Assembly (NCBI RefSeq): GCF_023656515.1
Contig: NZ_JAMOFV010000006.1
Span: forward strand, 520,025-584,024
From: Clostridium swellfunianum
GTDB taxonomy: Bacteria > Bacillota > Clostridia > Clostridiales > Clostridiaceae
DNA: 64,000 nt
Reading direction: 5' to 3'
Of the stretch, positions 18,477-28,494 are shown piece after piece. The notes beneath the pieces were generated by a model, which was not told where the DNA came from, ran no database searches, and was given only the letters and a program-made list of their open reading frames with translations. Position numbers and translations under genes: made by a program. The stretch's first letter is position 1, and every line of letters begins with the position of its first letter.

Positions 18477-19223
18477 ATGGAAAATAAGTTATTAAAAATA
18501 GAAAACCTAAAAACTCAAATAGAAGGCAAGGACATTTTAAAAGGATTAAATTTAGAAGTTGGCAAAGGTGAAGTTCACGCTATAATGGGGCCTAACGGAG
18601 CAGGTAAATCAACATTAGCGAATACTTTAATGGGGCACCCAAAGTATGAAATTGTTGATGGAGAAATGATATTTGAAGGTGAAATGCTAAATGAATTAAA
18701 AGCTAACGAAAGAGCAAAGAAGGGGTTATTCCTATCCTTTCAATATCCAGAAGAAATACCTGGCGTTACAGTAGAAAACTTTTTAAGAACTGCTAAGATA
18801 GCTGTAACAGGAAAGCCTTTAAAGGTTATGGCTTTTAAAAAGGCATTAAAAGAAAAAATGGAGCTTCTTGAAATGAAGGAAGAATATGCTCAAAGGTATT
18901 TAAATCAAGGCTTTTCTGGTGGAGAAAAGAAAAAGAACGAGATTCTTCAAATGGCTATACTTGAGCCTAAGCTAGCAATACTAGACGAAACAGATTCAGG
19001 TCTTGATGTTGACGCTATAAAAATAGTAGCTCAAGGGGTTAATGCTTTAAAAAATAGTGATAATTCAATATTAATAATAACTCACCACAATAAGATATTA
19101 GATTATTTAAAGCCAGACTTTGTTCATATAATGGTAGACGGAAAAATAGTTAAGACAGGGGACTTCTCATTAGCTAAGGAAATAGAAGCTAACGGATATG
19201 AAGCCTTCAAGTCCTCACTGTAA
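18477..19223 (+). CDS. sufC: SUF Fe-S assembly ATPase SufC
   Basis: A 248-residue cytoplasmic ABC-type ATPase. Walker A is GPNGAGKST (~residue 38), the signature is FSGGEKKKNEILQ, and Walker B with the SufC-specific D-loop is LAILDETDSGLDVDA. It powers the SufBCD scaffold on which Fe-S clusters are built. First gene of sufCBDSU, with AAAGGAG before the ATG. Confidence 0.97.
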   Translation: MENKLLKIENLKTQIEGKDILKGLNLEVGKGEVHAIMGPNGAGKSTLANTLMGHPKYEIVDGEMIFEGEMLNELKANERAKKGLFLSFQYPEEIPGVTVENFLRTAKIAVTGKPLKVMAFKKALKEKMELLEMKEEYAQRYLNQGFSGGEKKKNEILQMAILEPKLAILDETDSGLDVDAIKIVAQGVNALKNSDNSILIITHHNKILDYLKPDFVHIMVDGKIVKTGDFSLAKEIEANGYEAFKSSL

Positions 19224-19238
19224 GGAGGCTGATTAAAT

Positions 19239-20654
19239 ATGGAAGAAAAGCTTAGAAAGAAAACTCATATAGATGACTTAGACAGAGGCATATACGACGT
19301 AAAGAATGAATTTAAATATAGCTATAAGGCAGATGAAGGTTTAACACCAGAGATTGTACGTCAAATTTCTATGGAAAAGAACGAACCGCAGTGGATGACT
19401 GATTTTAGGTTAAAGTCATTAGAATTATACAACAGCATTGCAGTACCGCCTTGGGGACCAGATATATCAGAGCTTGATATGGATAATATCGTAACCTATG
19501 TTAAGCCAAATACTGATATGAAGGGAACCTGGGAGGAAGTACCCGAGGATATAAAAAAGACCTTTGATTTACTTGGAATACCACAAGCTGAAAGAACTTC
19601 ACTAGCAGGGGTTGGAGCACAGTACGATTCAGAGGTTGTTTATCACAGTATAAGAGAAGATCTAGTTAAAAAAGGTGTAGTTTATACTGATATGGAAACA
19701 GCAATAAAGGACTACGAGGATATAGTTAAAGAGTACTTTATGACTTGCGTTCCTCCAAGCGATCATAAATTTGCGGCACTTCACGGTGCAGTTTGGTCAG
19801 GTGGATCTTTTGTGTATGTGCCAGAAGGTGTAGAGGTTGATATACCGCTTCAATCCTATTTCAGACTTAATGCTCCAGGAGCAGGACAGTTTGAGCATAC
19901 GCTAATAATAGTAGAAAAGGGTGCAAAGCTTCACTTTATAGAAGGGTGTTCAGCACCTAAGTATAATGTTAATAACCTTCATGCTGGTTGTGTAGAACTT
20001 TTCGTTAAGGAAGGTGCAAGACTTCGCTACAGCACAATAGAAAACTGGTCGAAGAATATGTATAATCTAAATACAAAGAGGGCTATAGTTGAAAAAGATG
20101 GTTTAATGGAATGGGTATCAGGATCTTTTGGATCAAAGGTTTCTATGCTTTATCCAATGACAATTTTAAAAGGTGAAAGAGCAAAAGCTGAATTTACAGG
20201 CATAACCTTTGCAGGAAAAGGTCAGCATTTAGATACAGGAGCTAAAATGGTGCATGCAGCACCTTATACTACTTCATCAATAAATTCAAAGTCTATATCA
20301 AAGGATGGAGGAATAGCGCTTTACAGAGGAGCTTTAAGAGTAGCGCCAAATGCGCATCACTCAAAATCCACAGTAACCTGTGAATCCTTAATGCTTGATA
20401 ACAAATCAAAATCAGATACAGTACCAGTTATAGATTTAATGAACGATGAAGTTGATATCGGACACGAAGCTAAAATAGGAAGAATTAGCGATGAGGCTAT
20501 TTTCTACCTAATGAGCAGAGGAATAAGTGAAGAGGAAGCAAAGGCAATGATAGTTAGAGGTTTCGTAGAACCAATAGCTAAAGAGCTTCCACTAGAATAT
20601 GCAGTTGAAATGAATAACCTAATCAAGCTTGAGCTTGAAGGTACAATAGGATAG
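19239..20654 (+). CDS. sufB: SUF Fe-S cluster scaffold SufB
   Basis: A 471-residue SufB. It has the conserved N-terminal PPWGPDISELD region, the beta-helix core (VPEGVEVDIPLQSYFRLNAPGAGQFEHTLI) and the C-terminal RGISEEEAKAMIVRGFVEP that packs against SufC. It receives persulfide sulfur from SufS/SufU and assembles the nascent cluster with SufC and SufD. Starts 15 bases after sufC. Confidence 0.97.
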   Translation: MEEKLRKKTHIDDLDRGIYDVKNEFKYSYKADEGLTPEIVRQISMEKNEPQWMTDFRLKSLELYNSIAVPPWGPDISELDMDNIVTYVKPNTDMKGTWEEVPEDIKKTFDLLGIPQAERTSLAGVGAQYDSEVVYHSIREDLVKKGVVYTDMETAIKDYEDIVKEYFMTCVPPSDHKFAALHGAVWSGGSFVYVPEGVEVDIPLQSYFRLNAPGAGQFEHTLIIVEKGAKLHFIEGCSAPKYNVNNLHAGCVELFVKEGARLRYSTIENWSKNMYNLNTKRAIVEKDGLMEWVSGSFGSKVSMLYPMTILKGERAKAEFTGITFAGKGQHLDTGAKMVHAAPYTTSSINSKSISKDGGIALYRGALRVAPNAHHSKSTVTCESLMLDNKSKSDTVPVIDLMNDEVDIGHEAKIGRISDEAIFYLMSRGISEEEAKAMIVRGFVEPIAKELPLEYAVEMNNLIKLELEGTIG

Positions 20655-20671
20655 AAGGGGAGGGAAAATAA

Positions 20672-21790
20672 ATGAATATAGGAAACAAAGCTCTAAATAC
20701 CCTTCCAGTTATAACTTGGAGATGGCTAAAGGTTAACGAAGCAAAGCTTAAGGATTTCAAGGTTTCAGAAATTCCAGCGTACACTAAGCCTTATATTAGC
20801 TCTGAGAACTTTGAGGAAGTTATAGTTAAAAACATGAACTCAAATTTAAAGGTTTATGAAAATATAAAGTACTTTATAAATAAAGAAGAACACTATGGAG
20901 TATCAGAAGAATTTGTAGCACTTGGCGAAAAACATTACAATGCAGGCGTATTTGTTCATGCCCCAAGAAATACAAAAATAGATACACCAATAAGACTTGA
21001 GTATAAATTAGATGAAGAAAATTCTGCAGTAATTGATAATAATATAATTATTGCCGAGGAAAACAGCGAAGTAACAGTAGTTATCGACTACACAACTTCT
21101 GATGAGGTTGAAGCTTTCCACAATGGTGTAACAAAGGTTTATGCTAAAGACAATGCAGTGGTTAAGATAATAAAAATTCAGAGAATGAATAATAAATCCT
21201 ATCATTTTGATTCTCACGTAGCCTACAGCGGCTACGGTGCAAAGGTTAATTGGATTCAGGTTGAGCTTGGAGCTAAAAACAGCGTAACTAATTTTATAAA
21301 CAACTTAAATGAAGTAAGCAGTGAAGCAAATATCAGCTCAGTTTATTTAGCTGATGGTGAGAGAAATATAGACTTAAGCTATCTCATGAATCATAGAGGC
21401 AGAAGAAGCATAAGCAACATTGAAACTAGAGGAGCCTTAAAGGATAAGGCTAAGAAGGTGTTCAGAGGTACTCTTGATTTTAAGAGAGGTGCAAGCCGCT
21501 CAAAGGGAAGCGAAGAGGAATTTGCAATCCTTCTAGACAAGACAGTTAAATCAGATGCTATTCCACTTTTACTTTGTGAAGAGGATGATGTAGAAGGTAT
21601 GCATGCTGCAAGTGCAGGGCAAATAGATGCTGATAAGCTTTTTTATCTGATGAGCCGTGGATTAGATGAAAGAGAAGCAAAGAAGCTTATAGTTGAAGCT
21701 TCCTTTACACCAATAATAGATAAAATTCCTCTGGAGGATTTAAGAGAAGCTATCGCAGAGGAAGTTCACAGGAGAATTGTAAATGCCTAA
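20672..21790 (+). CDS. sufD: SUF Fe-S cluster assembly protein SufD
   Basis: A 372-residue SufB/SufD-family protein. It is shorter than SufB, with the beta-helix core and the C-terminal LMSRGLDEREAKKLIVEASFTPI segment. It pairs with SufB on the SufC dimer. RBS GGGGAGGG lies before the ATG. The gene overlaps the sufS start by 8 bases, which suggests translational coupling. Confidence 0.95.
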   Translation: MNIGNKALNTLPVITWRWLKVNEAKLKDFKVSEIPAYTKPYISSENFEEVIVKNMNSNLKVYENIKYFINKEEHYGVSEEFVALGEKHYNAGVFVHAPRNTKIDTPIRLEYKLDEENSAVIDNNIIIAEENSEVTVVIDYTTSDEVEAFHNGVTKVYAKDNAVVKIIKIQRMNNKSYHFDSHVAYSGYGAKVNWIQVELGAKNSVTNFINNLNEVSSEANISSVYLADGERNIDLSYLMNHRGRRSISNIETRGALKDKAKKVFRGTLDFKRGASRSKGSEEEFAILLDKTVKSDAIPLLLCEEDDVEGMHAASAGQIDADKLFYLMSRGLDEREAKKLIVEASFTPIIDKIPLEDLREAIAEEVHRRIVNA

Positions 21791-23021
21791 CTTTAATGTA
21801 GAAGAATTGAGAAAGGATTTTCCTATCCTTTCTCAAAATGTACACGGCAAACCATTAGTATATCTTGATAACGCTGCAACAACTCATAAGCCAAATGCTG
21901 TGCTTGATGCTATGAGAAATTATCATCATCAGCACAATGGAAATCCACACAGAGGGGCACATTATCTTTCTGTTATGGCAACTGATGCTTATGAAAACAC
22001 ACGAGAAAAGGTTAGAAAGTTTATAAATGCTAAGTCTACTAAGGAAATAATCTTTACAAGAAATGCTACAGAATCTTTAAACCTTGTTGCTTATTCCTAT
22101 GGAATGAACTTTATAAATGAGGGTGACGAAATAGTACTTTGCATATCAGAGCACCACAGCAATATAGTTCCATGGCAGCAGGTAGCAAAGGCTAAGGGTG
22201 CAGTGCTTAAATTTATGTATTTAAACTCTGACTTTAGATTGTCTATGGACGAGGTTAAAGCTAAGATAACAGATAAAACAAAATTAGTTGGAATTGCTCA
22301 AATGTCAAACGTTCTAGGAGTTATTTATCCAGTTAAAGAAATAGCTGAATATGCTCATTCAATGGGTGCAGTAGTTTTAGTTGATGGAGCTCAAAGCGTA
22401 CCTCACATGAAGGTTGATGTTAGAGATATAAATGCAGACTTTTTTGTATTCTCAGGTCATAAAATGCTTGCGCCAATGGGCATTGGAGTGCTTTATGGCA
22501 AAAAGGAACTGCTTCAAAAAATGCCTCCATTTTTAATGGGCGGCGACATGATTGAATATGTAGAAGAACAGAAAACAAGCTATGCTGATTTACCTTTTAA
22601 ATTTGAAGCAGGAACTCAAAATGTAGAAGGTGCAGTAGGATTATCAGCAGCTATAGATTATCTAGAAAACTTAGGCCTCTCAAATATTCATAAATATGAG
22701 CTTGAATTAACTGCCTATGCTCTGGAGGAAATGAGTAAAATACCATACATTAAAATTTATGGCCCAAGGGATATGGAAAACAGGGGTGGAGTAATATCCT
22801 TCAGTATAGAAGGTTGTCATCCTCATGACACTGCAAGCATAGTTGACACTTATGGGGTAGCAATAAGAGCAGGACATCACTGTGCACAGCCTTTAATGAA
22901 GCATTTAGGAGCGCCGGCAACTTCAAGAGCAAGCTTTTACTTCTACAACACAAAGGAAGAAGTTGATGTGTTCATAAACAGTATTAAAAATGTAAGGGGG
23001 TGGCTAGGTTATGGATCTTAG
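21783..23021 (+). CDS. sufS: Cysteine desulfurase SufS
   Basis: A 412-residue PLP enzyme of the class V aminotransferase fold. The PLP lysine lies in FVFSGHKMLAPMGIGVLYG, and the persulfide cysteine in AIRAGHHCAQPLMKHLG (~residue 364). It takes sulfur from cysteine and hands it to SufU. It overlaps both neighbours (sufD by 8 bases, sufU by 11). Confidence 0.97.
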   Translation: MPNFNVEELRKDFPILSQNVHGKPLVYLDNAATTHKPNAVLDAMRNYHHQHNGNPHRGAHYLSVMATDAYENTREKVRKFINAKSTKEIIFTRNATESLNLVAYSYGMNFINEGDEIVLCISEHHSNIVPWQQVAKAKGAVLKFMYLNSDFRLSMDEVKAKITDKTKLVGIAQMSNVLGVIYPVKEIAEYAHSMGAVVLVDGAQSVPHMKVDVRDINADFFVFSGHKMLAPMGIGVLYGKKELLQKMPPFLMGGDMIEYVEEQKTSYADLPFKFEAGTQNVEGAVGLSAAIDYLENLGLSNIHKYELELTAYALEEMSKIPYIKIYGPRDMENRGGVISFSIEGCHPHDTASIVDTYGVAIRAGHHCAQPLMKHLGAPATSRASFYFYNTKEEVDVFINSIKNVRGWLGYGS

Positions 23022-23436
23022 TCAAATATATACAGAGCTTATAATGGAGCATAGTCAAAGTACTCATAACAAAAGACACCTACATCATGCTGATGCTTGT
23101 GAGAGAGGACATAATCCTAGCTGCGGTGATGACATAGCTTTAGAGGTTAAGTTTAATGGAGATATTATAGAAGAAGCAGCCTTTACAGGCAGCGGCTGTG
23201 CTATATCCCAAGCTTCCACATCCATGATGATTGACCTTATAACAGGTAAATCCAAAGAGGAAGCGCTGGAATTGGTTGAAACCTTCATTGGTATGATTAA
23301 AAGAGAAATTACTGATGATGGACAGCTTGAAGTGCTTGAAGATGCTATTGTTTTAAAAAATATATCAAATATGCCTGCTAGAGTAAAATGTGCGGTACTC
23401 GCTTGGCATACCTTGAAAGAGGCAATAAATAATTAG
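23011..23436 (+). CDS. sufU: Zinc-dependent sulfur-transfer protein SufU
   Basis: A 141-residue SufU/IscU-fold protein. The three cysteines (SCGDDI, GSGCAISQAS, VKCAVLAWHTL) and the acidic ligand are in place. The extra segment between the second and third cysteine marks SufU rather than IscU. In Firmicutes SufU binds zinc and accepts the SufS persulfide. Last gene of the operon. Confidence 0.95.
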   Translation: MDLSQIYTELIMEHSQSTHNKRHLHHADACERGHNPSCGDDIALEVKFNGDIIEEAAFTGSGCAISQASTSMMIDLITGKSKEEALELVETFIGMIKREITDDGQLEVLEDAIVLKNISNMPARVKCAVLAWHTLKEAINN

Positions 23437-23468
23437 CAGTAAAAGATTATGCAAAAGGCAGAAAAAGA

Positions 23469-23535
23469 AGCTGAAATATATAAAACCTGCTGTATGAGCT
23501 TATCATTAAGCAGGTTTTATATATTTCAGCTATAA
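23469..23535. terminator. Perfect 23-bp hairpin between sufU and the LCP gene (element R4)
   Basis: Arms 23469-23491 and 23509-23531 match perfectly (AGCTGAAATATATAAAACC..). It lies between two convergent genes, so it probably terminates both. The left arm plus loop (AGCTGAAATATATAAAA, TGCTGTATGAGC) is nearly identical to the outer arm of element R1 at 1377-1407, 22 kb away. Confidence 0.85.
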
Positions 23536-23551
23536 TTTTAATCATAACCAA

Positions 23552-24571
23552 TTACTGAATAAATATAAAGTCATGAAGAGCATCTATTGTAGGCTTTTTA
23601 TCCCACTTCATATAGTATAATCCGTCCTTAGGATTTGTATAATCATGAGCTGTACTGTCTGTCGGTATTCTAAATTGTACAGGTTTTGTTAACTTATTGG
23701 TAACTATATAAGATCCAAGACTTAGTATTTCACCTTTTCCCAAATTAGTTTCCACAAGTGGAAGAAGCTTATCTGTAATACTAACTAATTCAATAGGGTT
23801 TTTATCTGAAAACTTCCTCAAAATCTCTGAAATTACCCTTCGCTGTCTTTCAGTTCTTTCATAGTCATAGTTTCCAACATATCGTATTCTGGAATAAGCA
23901 ACTGCCTGTTTTCCATTTAAGGTTTGGAGACCTGATTTTTTTATTGTAGTATATTTCTTTCCTCCAGAATTAGCCATACCTTTTTGATAGCCATTTATAA
24001 GATCAATTTCTTCAGCTTTAACATTAATTTCAACTCCACCTAGATAGTCTACTATTTTTTCCACATCAGAAAAATCCACTTTGACATAATCTTTTATATT
24101 CATATTAAAGCTTTGGTTTACAGTTTTAACCAAAAGCTGAGGACCGCCATAGGAATAAGCATACTTAAGCTTTGTATCACCAACTCCGTCAACATTAACA
24201 AGGCTATCTCTCATGATAGAGGTAAGTTTTAATTTTTTATTATACCTGTCTACAGTTGCAATTAAAATACTGTCAGCACTAAAGGCATTATTAACCTCCT
24301 TTGTTACATCAATACCCATAACCAATATATTAGAATAGTCCTTTTCAATGTCTGGGGAATTTTTGCCTGATGCATTTTTCAAAGCTTCATTGGCTGATTG
24401 TTTATAACCGTTCTCGTCTATACCCAGTGAATTTTCATCTAATTTTGCTGTTTTAAGTTTCCCAAGCTTGCTGTAGCCAAAAAAGCCAGCACCTAGGAAT
24501 AGCACAAGAAACACAGCTGTTATAATTATAATTATTTTAGATTTTCTTTTCTTTCTATTAGCTCTAGACAT
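23552..24571 (-). CDS. LytR-CpsA-Psr (LCP) family cell-wall glycopolymer ligase
   Basis: A 339-residue protein with a basic N-terminus, one membrane anchor (IIIIITAVFLVLFLGAGFF) and an extracellular LCP domain. That domain has the conserved Asp/Arg-rich sites NILVMGID, SADSILIATVD, SIMRDSLVN and YSRIRYVGNYDYERTERQRR. LCP enzymes transfer teichoic-acid or capsule polymers from lipid carriers to peptidoglycan. The gene is convergent with suf and divergent from glmS. AAAAGGAGA lies before the ATG. Confidence 0.94.
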   Translation of the reverse strand: MSRANRKKRKSKIIIIITAVFLVLFLGAGFFGYSKLGKLKTAKLDENSLGIDENGYKQSANEALKNASGKNSPDIEKDYSNILVMGIDVTKEVNNAFSADSILIATVDRYNKKLKLTSIMRDSLVNVDGVGDTKLKYAYSYGGPQLLVKTVNQSFNMNIKDYVKVDFSDVEKIVDYLGGVEINVKAEEIDLINGYQKGMANSGGKKYTTIKKSGLQTLNGKQAVAYSRIRYVGNYDYERTERQRRVISEILRKFSDKNPIELVSITDKLLPLVETNLGKGEILSLGSYIVTNKLTKPVQFRIPTDSTAHDYTNPKDGLYYMKWDKKPTIDALHDFIFIQ

Positions 24572-24709
24572 AAAATAATCTCCTTTTACGTGTTAATGCA
24601 GCACAAATACATTATAAAATAGTTTGTGTAAAAAACACAGAAATATTTTTCAAAAGCACGAAACATAGTTGCGGCACATATTGAAAAGGATAAAATAAAC
24701 TTTAAATGT

Positions 24710-24739
24710 TGACCAATTGCAGTATACTCCAATATAATG
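24710..24739 (+). promoter_or_regulatory. Probable SigA promoter of glmS
   Basis: TTGACC at 24710-24715, an 18-base spacer, and TATAAT at 24734-24739, about 65 bases before the ribozyme. Confidence 0.6.
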
Positions 24740-24804
24740 GTATAGTAAATTAATTTGAAGGGTGAAATAGTTAAAGGAGGACAGCAGATATAAAAGTAAA
24801 CTTA

Positions 24805-24955
24805 AAGCGCCAGAACTTAAGAAGTAAAATTAAGTTGACGAGGTTGGGGAGTATCGAATCTTCGGCGGGTGCCCCACGGTATCGCACTACCGTTAACGGC
24901 TGATAAAGCTGAAAAGTGATTTTCAGTACAACATCAGTCTGGTGTTAAAGCCTTT
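24805..24955 (+). ncRNA. glmS ribozyme/riboswitch
   Basis: The conserved core is present: AGCGCCAGAACT at the self-cleavage site (cleavage expected just 5' of the G at 24807), then AAGTTGACGAGG, TTGGGGAGTATCGAA, CGGCGGGTGCCCCACGG, and CACTACCGTTAACGGCTGA. In this family glucosamine-6-phosphate acts as the cofactor for self-cleavage, and the cut mRNA is degraded. It directly precedes glmS. Confidence 0.96.
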
Positions 24956-25051
24956 CTTAATAAATAGATTGAGTCTTAGATTTTAAAACATACTATATCT
25001 AAGATTTGTTAAAGTTGTCTAAAAAATTAGGAATAAGAGAGGAAGAATATT

Positions 25052-26878
25052 ATGTGCGGAATAGTAGGATATGTTGGAAAGAAAGAAGCGTCACCAGTTT
25101 TAATAAATGGTCTATCAAAGCTTGAATACAGAGGTTACGACTCAGCAGGAGTTGCAATCATTGAAAATAATAAATTAAAGATTTCAAAATGCAAGGGAAG
25201 ACTTGCAAACCTTGAAGCAAAGCTTCAGCAAGAACCTATTCACGGAGCTGTAGGAATAGGTCATACAAGATGGGCTACACATGGAGAGCCATCAGATTTA
25301 AATTCCCATCCACATTCTAACGAAGATGAAACAATAAGCGTTGTTCATAATGGAATAATAGAAAACTATCTTCATTTAAGAGAATGGTTAACAAGCAAGG
25401 GCTATAAGTTCATGTCTGAAACAGATACAGAGGTTATACCTCACCTTGTAGACTATTATTACCAGGGAAACTTAGAAGATGCTGTAATGAAGGCTATATC
25501 AAAAATGGATGGAAGCTATGCTTTAGGCGTTGTCTCAACACATGAGCCAGGAAAGCTTGTAGCAGTAAGAAAAGACAGCCCGCTTATAGTTGGAGTAGGC
25601 AAGGATGAATTCTTTATAGCCTCAGATATCCCTGCAATATTAAATTACACAAGGGATGTATATCTTCTAAATGATAAGGAATTTGTTGTTATAACTCAAG
25701 ACGGAATTAAGCTTCTTACAGAAGAAGGAGATATAATAAACAAGGATATCTTCCATGTAACCTGGAATGCAGATGCTGCTGAAAAGGGCGGTTATGAGCA
25801 CTTCATGATTAAGGAAATACATGAGCAGCCAAAGGCTATAAGAGATACAATGACCTCTAGAATAGCTCTTGAAAAGCCAATAACCTTAGATAAGATAAGC
25901 CTAACTAAGGAGCAGCTTGAAAATATAGATAAAGTTTATATAGTTGCCTGCGGAACAGCTTATCATGCAGGCGTTGTAGGCAAGTATGCCATAGAGCAGC
26001 TTGCAAGAATACCAGTTGAGGTAGATATTGCTTCAGAATTTAGATATAGAAATCCAATAATAAATGAAAAAACTCTTATGATAGTAGTAAGCCAATCAGG
26101 TGAGACAGCGGATACTCTAGCTGCTTTAAGAGAAGCCAAGAAGCATGGAGCAAGAGTTATAGCTGTAACAAATGTTGTTGGAAGCTCAGCATCAAGAGAG
26201 GCTCATGATGTTCTATATACCTGGGCAGGACCAGAAATTGCAGTTGCATCAACAAAGGCTTATACAACTCAGTTAATAGCAATGTATATAATGGCTCTTT
26301 ACTTTGCAGAGCAAAAAGGAACATTAAGCAGCGAAAGAATAGAAGAAATTAAGAAAGAAATGCTTCAGCTTCCTGAGAAAGCAGAAGAAACTTTAAAGCA
26401 TAAGGATGTGCTTCAAAGATTTGCTTCAAAAACCTATATGCATAAAGATATGTTCTTCCTAGGAAGAGGTGTGGATTATGCAGTAGCTATGGAAGGTTCC
26501 TTAAAGCTTAAGGAAATTTCCTATATTCACTCAGAGGCCTATGCAGCAGGAGAGTTAAAGCACGGCACTATAGCTCTTATTGAAAATGGAACTGTAGTTA
26601 TAGCTTTAGCAACACAAGATAACCTCTTTGAAAAGATGGTAAGCAATATAAAAGAAGTTAAGACAAGAGGCGCAAATGTGCTAGCCTTTGCTTTTGAAGG
26701 AAATAACGATATAGAAAAGACTGTAGATTCAGCTTTATATATACCAAAAACAGAAACAGTACTTGCACCAGTACTTTCAGTAATACCGCTTCAATTATTA
26801 GCTTACTACATGGCAGTTCAGAAGGGCTGCGATGTTGATAAGCCAAGGAATTTGGCCAAGAGCGTTACAGTTGAATAG
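25052..26878 (+). CDS. glmS: Glucosamine-6-phosphate synthase (isomerizing)
   Basis: A 608-residue enzyme that makes glucosamine-6-phosphate from fructose-6-phosphate and glutamine, the first step of UDP-GlcNAc synthesis. The N-terminal glutaminase has Cys2 as nucleophile (MCGIVGYVG), with GHTRWATHG and ETDTEVI. Two SIS domains follow (VSQSGETADTLAALREA; ~residues 290-600), ending in the canonical DKPRNLAKSVTVE. Controlled by the ribozyme upstream. Confidence 0.98.
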   Translation: MCGIVGYVGKKEASPVLINGLSKLEYRGYDSAGVAIIENNKLKISKCKGRLANLEAKLQQEPIHGAVGIGHTRWATHGEPSDLNSHPHSNEDETISVVHNGIIENYLHLREWLTSKGYKFMSETDTEVIPHLVDYYYQGNLEDAVMKAISKMDGSYALGVVSTHEPGKLVAVRKDSPLIVGVGKDEFFIASDIPAILNYTRDVYLLNDKEFVVITQDGIKLLTEEGDIINKDIFHVTWNADAAEKGGYEHFMIKEIHEQPKAIRDTMTSRIALEKPITLDKISLTKEQLENIDKVYIVACGTAYHAGVVGKYAIEQLARIPVEVDIASEFRYRNPIINEKTLMIVVSQSGETADTLAALREAKKHGARVIAVTNVVGSSASREAHDVLYTWAGPEIAVASTKAYTTQLIAMYIMALYFAEQKGTLSSERIEEIKKEMLQLPEKAEETLKHKDVLQRFASKTYMHKDMFFLGRGVDYAVAMEGSLKLKEISYIHSEAYAAGELKHGTIALIENGTVVIALATQDNLFEKMVSNIKEVKTRGANVLAFAFEGNNDIEKTVDSALYIPKTETVLAPVLSVIPLQLLAYYMAVQKGCDVDKPRNLAKSVTVE

Positions 26879-27001
26879 TTAGGCTGGGTAGTTGGTAAGT
26901 TTTTTGAAATTGTTTATGCGGATTATAATTAATATTGTCACACATTATATTTAATCCTGTAACAAATTATGATAAAAAATATGTCACCAAATTTTAAGAA
27001 A

Positions 27002-27050
27002 AATAAGCTGAAACTCCCGTGTTTACGGGAGTTTCAGCTTATTTATTTTT
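27002..27050 (+). terminator. Intrinsic terminator after glmS
   Basis: A 19-bp perfect stem (AATAAGCTGAAACTCCCGT and its complement) with a GTTT loop and a TATTTTT tail. Confidence 0.9.
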
Positions 27051-27193
27051 AGAGCGTGATAAAAGTTACAGAAACAACAAACCTTATGATATATAATAAT
27101 CTACAAGTTAGAGAATGATACATTTGAATTTAATGTAAATTTGTGAATAAAAAACGTTATAGTGCTAATAATGCATATTAAAAAATAAAGCTT

Positions 27194-27226
27194 CTTCATA
27201 TCATCTTCATAACTGTATAATATAAT
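27194..27226 (+). promoter_or_regulatory. Regulon promoter P1 (two 11-bp direct repeats)
   Basis: Boxes CTTCATATCAT (27194-27204) and CTTCATAACTG (27205-27215) lie in tandem. TATAAT at 27221-27226 starts 16 bases after the second box begins. Tandem 11-bp boxes over the -35 region are typical sites for OmpR/PhoB-family activators. The same layout occurs at four other promoters up to 36.5 kb. Confidence 0.75.
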
Positions 27227-27268
27227 AATCAATATCAGATGAAGATGCACATCAAAAGGAGGAAACAT

Positions 27269-28351
27269 ATGTTTAATTCGAAATATTTCAAACTTATAGG
27301 AAGCTCTGTGGTGTTAACTTTGACTCTTGCAGCCTGCAGCAGCACTGTAAAAAATAATACTCAAGCACCTAAAATATCAGAACAGAATAAAGCTGAAACT
27401 AAGGTAGAGCAAAAGGTTCCAGCTTATATATATACAGCAAATGAAAGTGGAAGTATATCTAAAATAGATGTAGCTACCAATAAAGTTGTTGAAACCTTTA
27501 AAGACGAAGGCTCTCCACATAATGTTCAAGTATCACCAGATGGTAAAGTTTTTGCTTATACATCTGCAGTTAAGATGGCAAAAGGTCAAACAGAACATGG
27601 TGCTATGAGCATGAATGGGTCAGCAGTATTTTATGATGTAGAAACAGGAAAGCAAATTAGGAAAGTTGAAGTAGGTAAGCATCCAGCCCATATAGTGTTT
27701 ACTGAGGATGGAAAGTATGCAATAGTTACTAATAACGAAGATAATAACGTATCTATAATTGATGCAAAGACTTATAAGTTAATTAATAACGTTATAGTTG
27801 GAAAAGGACCACATGGTTTTAGAATTTCTGCTGACAGCCAATACGCATATATAGCTAATATGGGTGAAGATACAGTAAGTATTGTTGACATCACTAATAT
27901 TAAAGAAGTTAAAAAGATAAAAGTAGGTAAGACTCCAGTAACTACTGGATTAACTAGTGATGGTAAGACCCTAGTAGCAACAGTTAATGCTGAAAACTAT
28001 CTAGCCGTAGTAGACTTATCTACAGATAAAATTGAAAAGATAGCTGTAGGAGTAGGACCAGCACAGGTATATTTATCAACAGATGATAAGTATGCATTTG
28101 TTGCAAATCAAGGAACAGAGAAAGATCCTTCAAATACTATCACAAAAGTTAATTTAACAACTAAACAGGTTGTAGCTACAATAGAAGCAGGCAAGGGTGC
28201 TCATGGAGTAGTAGTAAGTCCTGATAATAAGTTTGTTTATGTAACTAATATGTATGAAGCAACAGTCAGCGTAATAGATAATGAAACAAATAAAGTGGTT
28301 GCGACCATACCAGTAGATGAAGAGCCAAATGGCATAAGTTTTAAAAAGTAG
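27269..28351 (+). CDS. YVTN-family beta-propeller lipoprotein
   Basis: A 360-residue lipoprotein. The signal peptide ends in the lipobox LTLAAC (Cys23), followed by a short Lys/Gln-rich linker. Seven ~40-residue blades carry the YVTN pattern (SPDGKVFAYTS, TEDGKYAIVTNNEDNNVSIID, SADSQYAYIANMGEDTVSIVD, SPDNKFVYVTNMYEATVSVID). Such propellers are surface proteins of mostly unknown ligand; some relatives accompany metal or electron-transfer systems. AAAGGAGGAA precedes this ATG, so an upstream ATG at 27239 was not used. Promoter P1 sits directly upstream, which suggests control by the two-component system at 34-36 kb. Confidence 0.85.
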   Translation: MFNSKYFKLIGSSVVLTLTLAACSSTVKNNTQAPKISEQNKAETKVEQKVPAYIYTANESGSISKIDVATNKVVETFKDEGSPHNVQVSPDGKVFAYTSAVKMAKGQTEHGAMSMNGSAVFYDVETGKQIRKVEVGKHPAHIVFTEDGKYAIVTNNEDNNVSIIDAKTYKLINNVIVGKGPHGFRISADSQYAYIANMGEDTVSIVDITNIKEVKKIKVGKTPVTTGLTSDGKTLVATVNAENYLAVVDLSTDKIEKIAVGVGPAQVYLSTDDKYAFVANQGTEKDPSNTITKVNLTTKQVVATIEAGKGAHGVVVSPDNKFVYVTNMYEATVSVIDNETNKVVATIPVDEEPNGISFKK

Positions 28352-28362
28352 ATATTTAGTCA

Positions 28363-28401
28363 TATTAAAGACTTGGCAATTTAATTGTCAGGTCTTTAAT
28401 A
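28363..28401 (+). terminator. Probable terminator/attenuator between propeller gene and copper-binding gene
   Basis: Long stem TATTAAAGACTTGGCAAT / ATTGTCAGGTCTTTAATA with a weak T-tract, so some read-through into the next gene is likely. Confidence 0.6.
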
Positions 28402-28494
28402 TATTATAGGAAAAAATATTAATATGATAATTCAGAGTTTTAGGGAGATAATAAGTTTTGTGATAAAAAGTAAAAATACTAGGAGGAATTAATT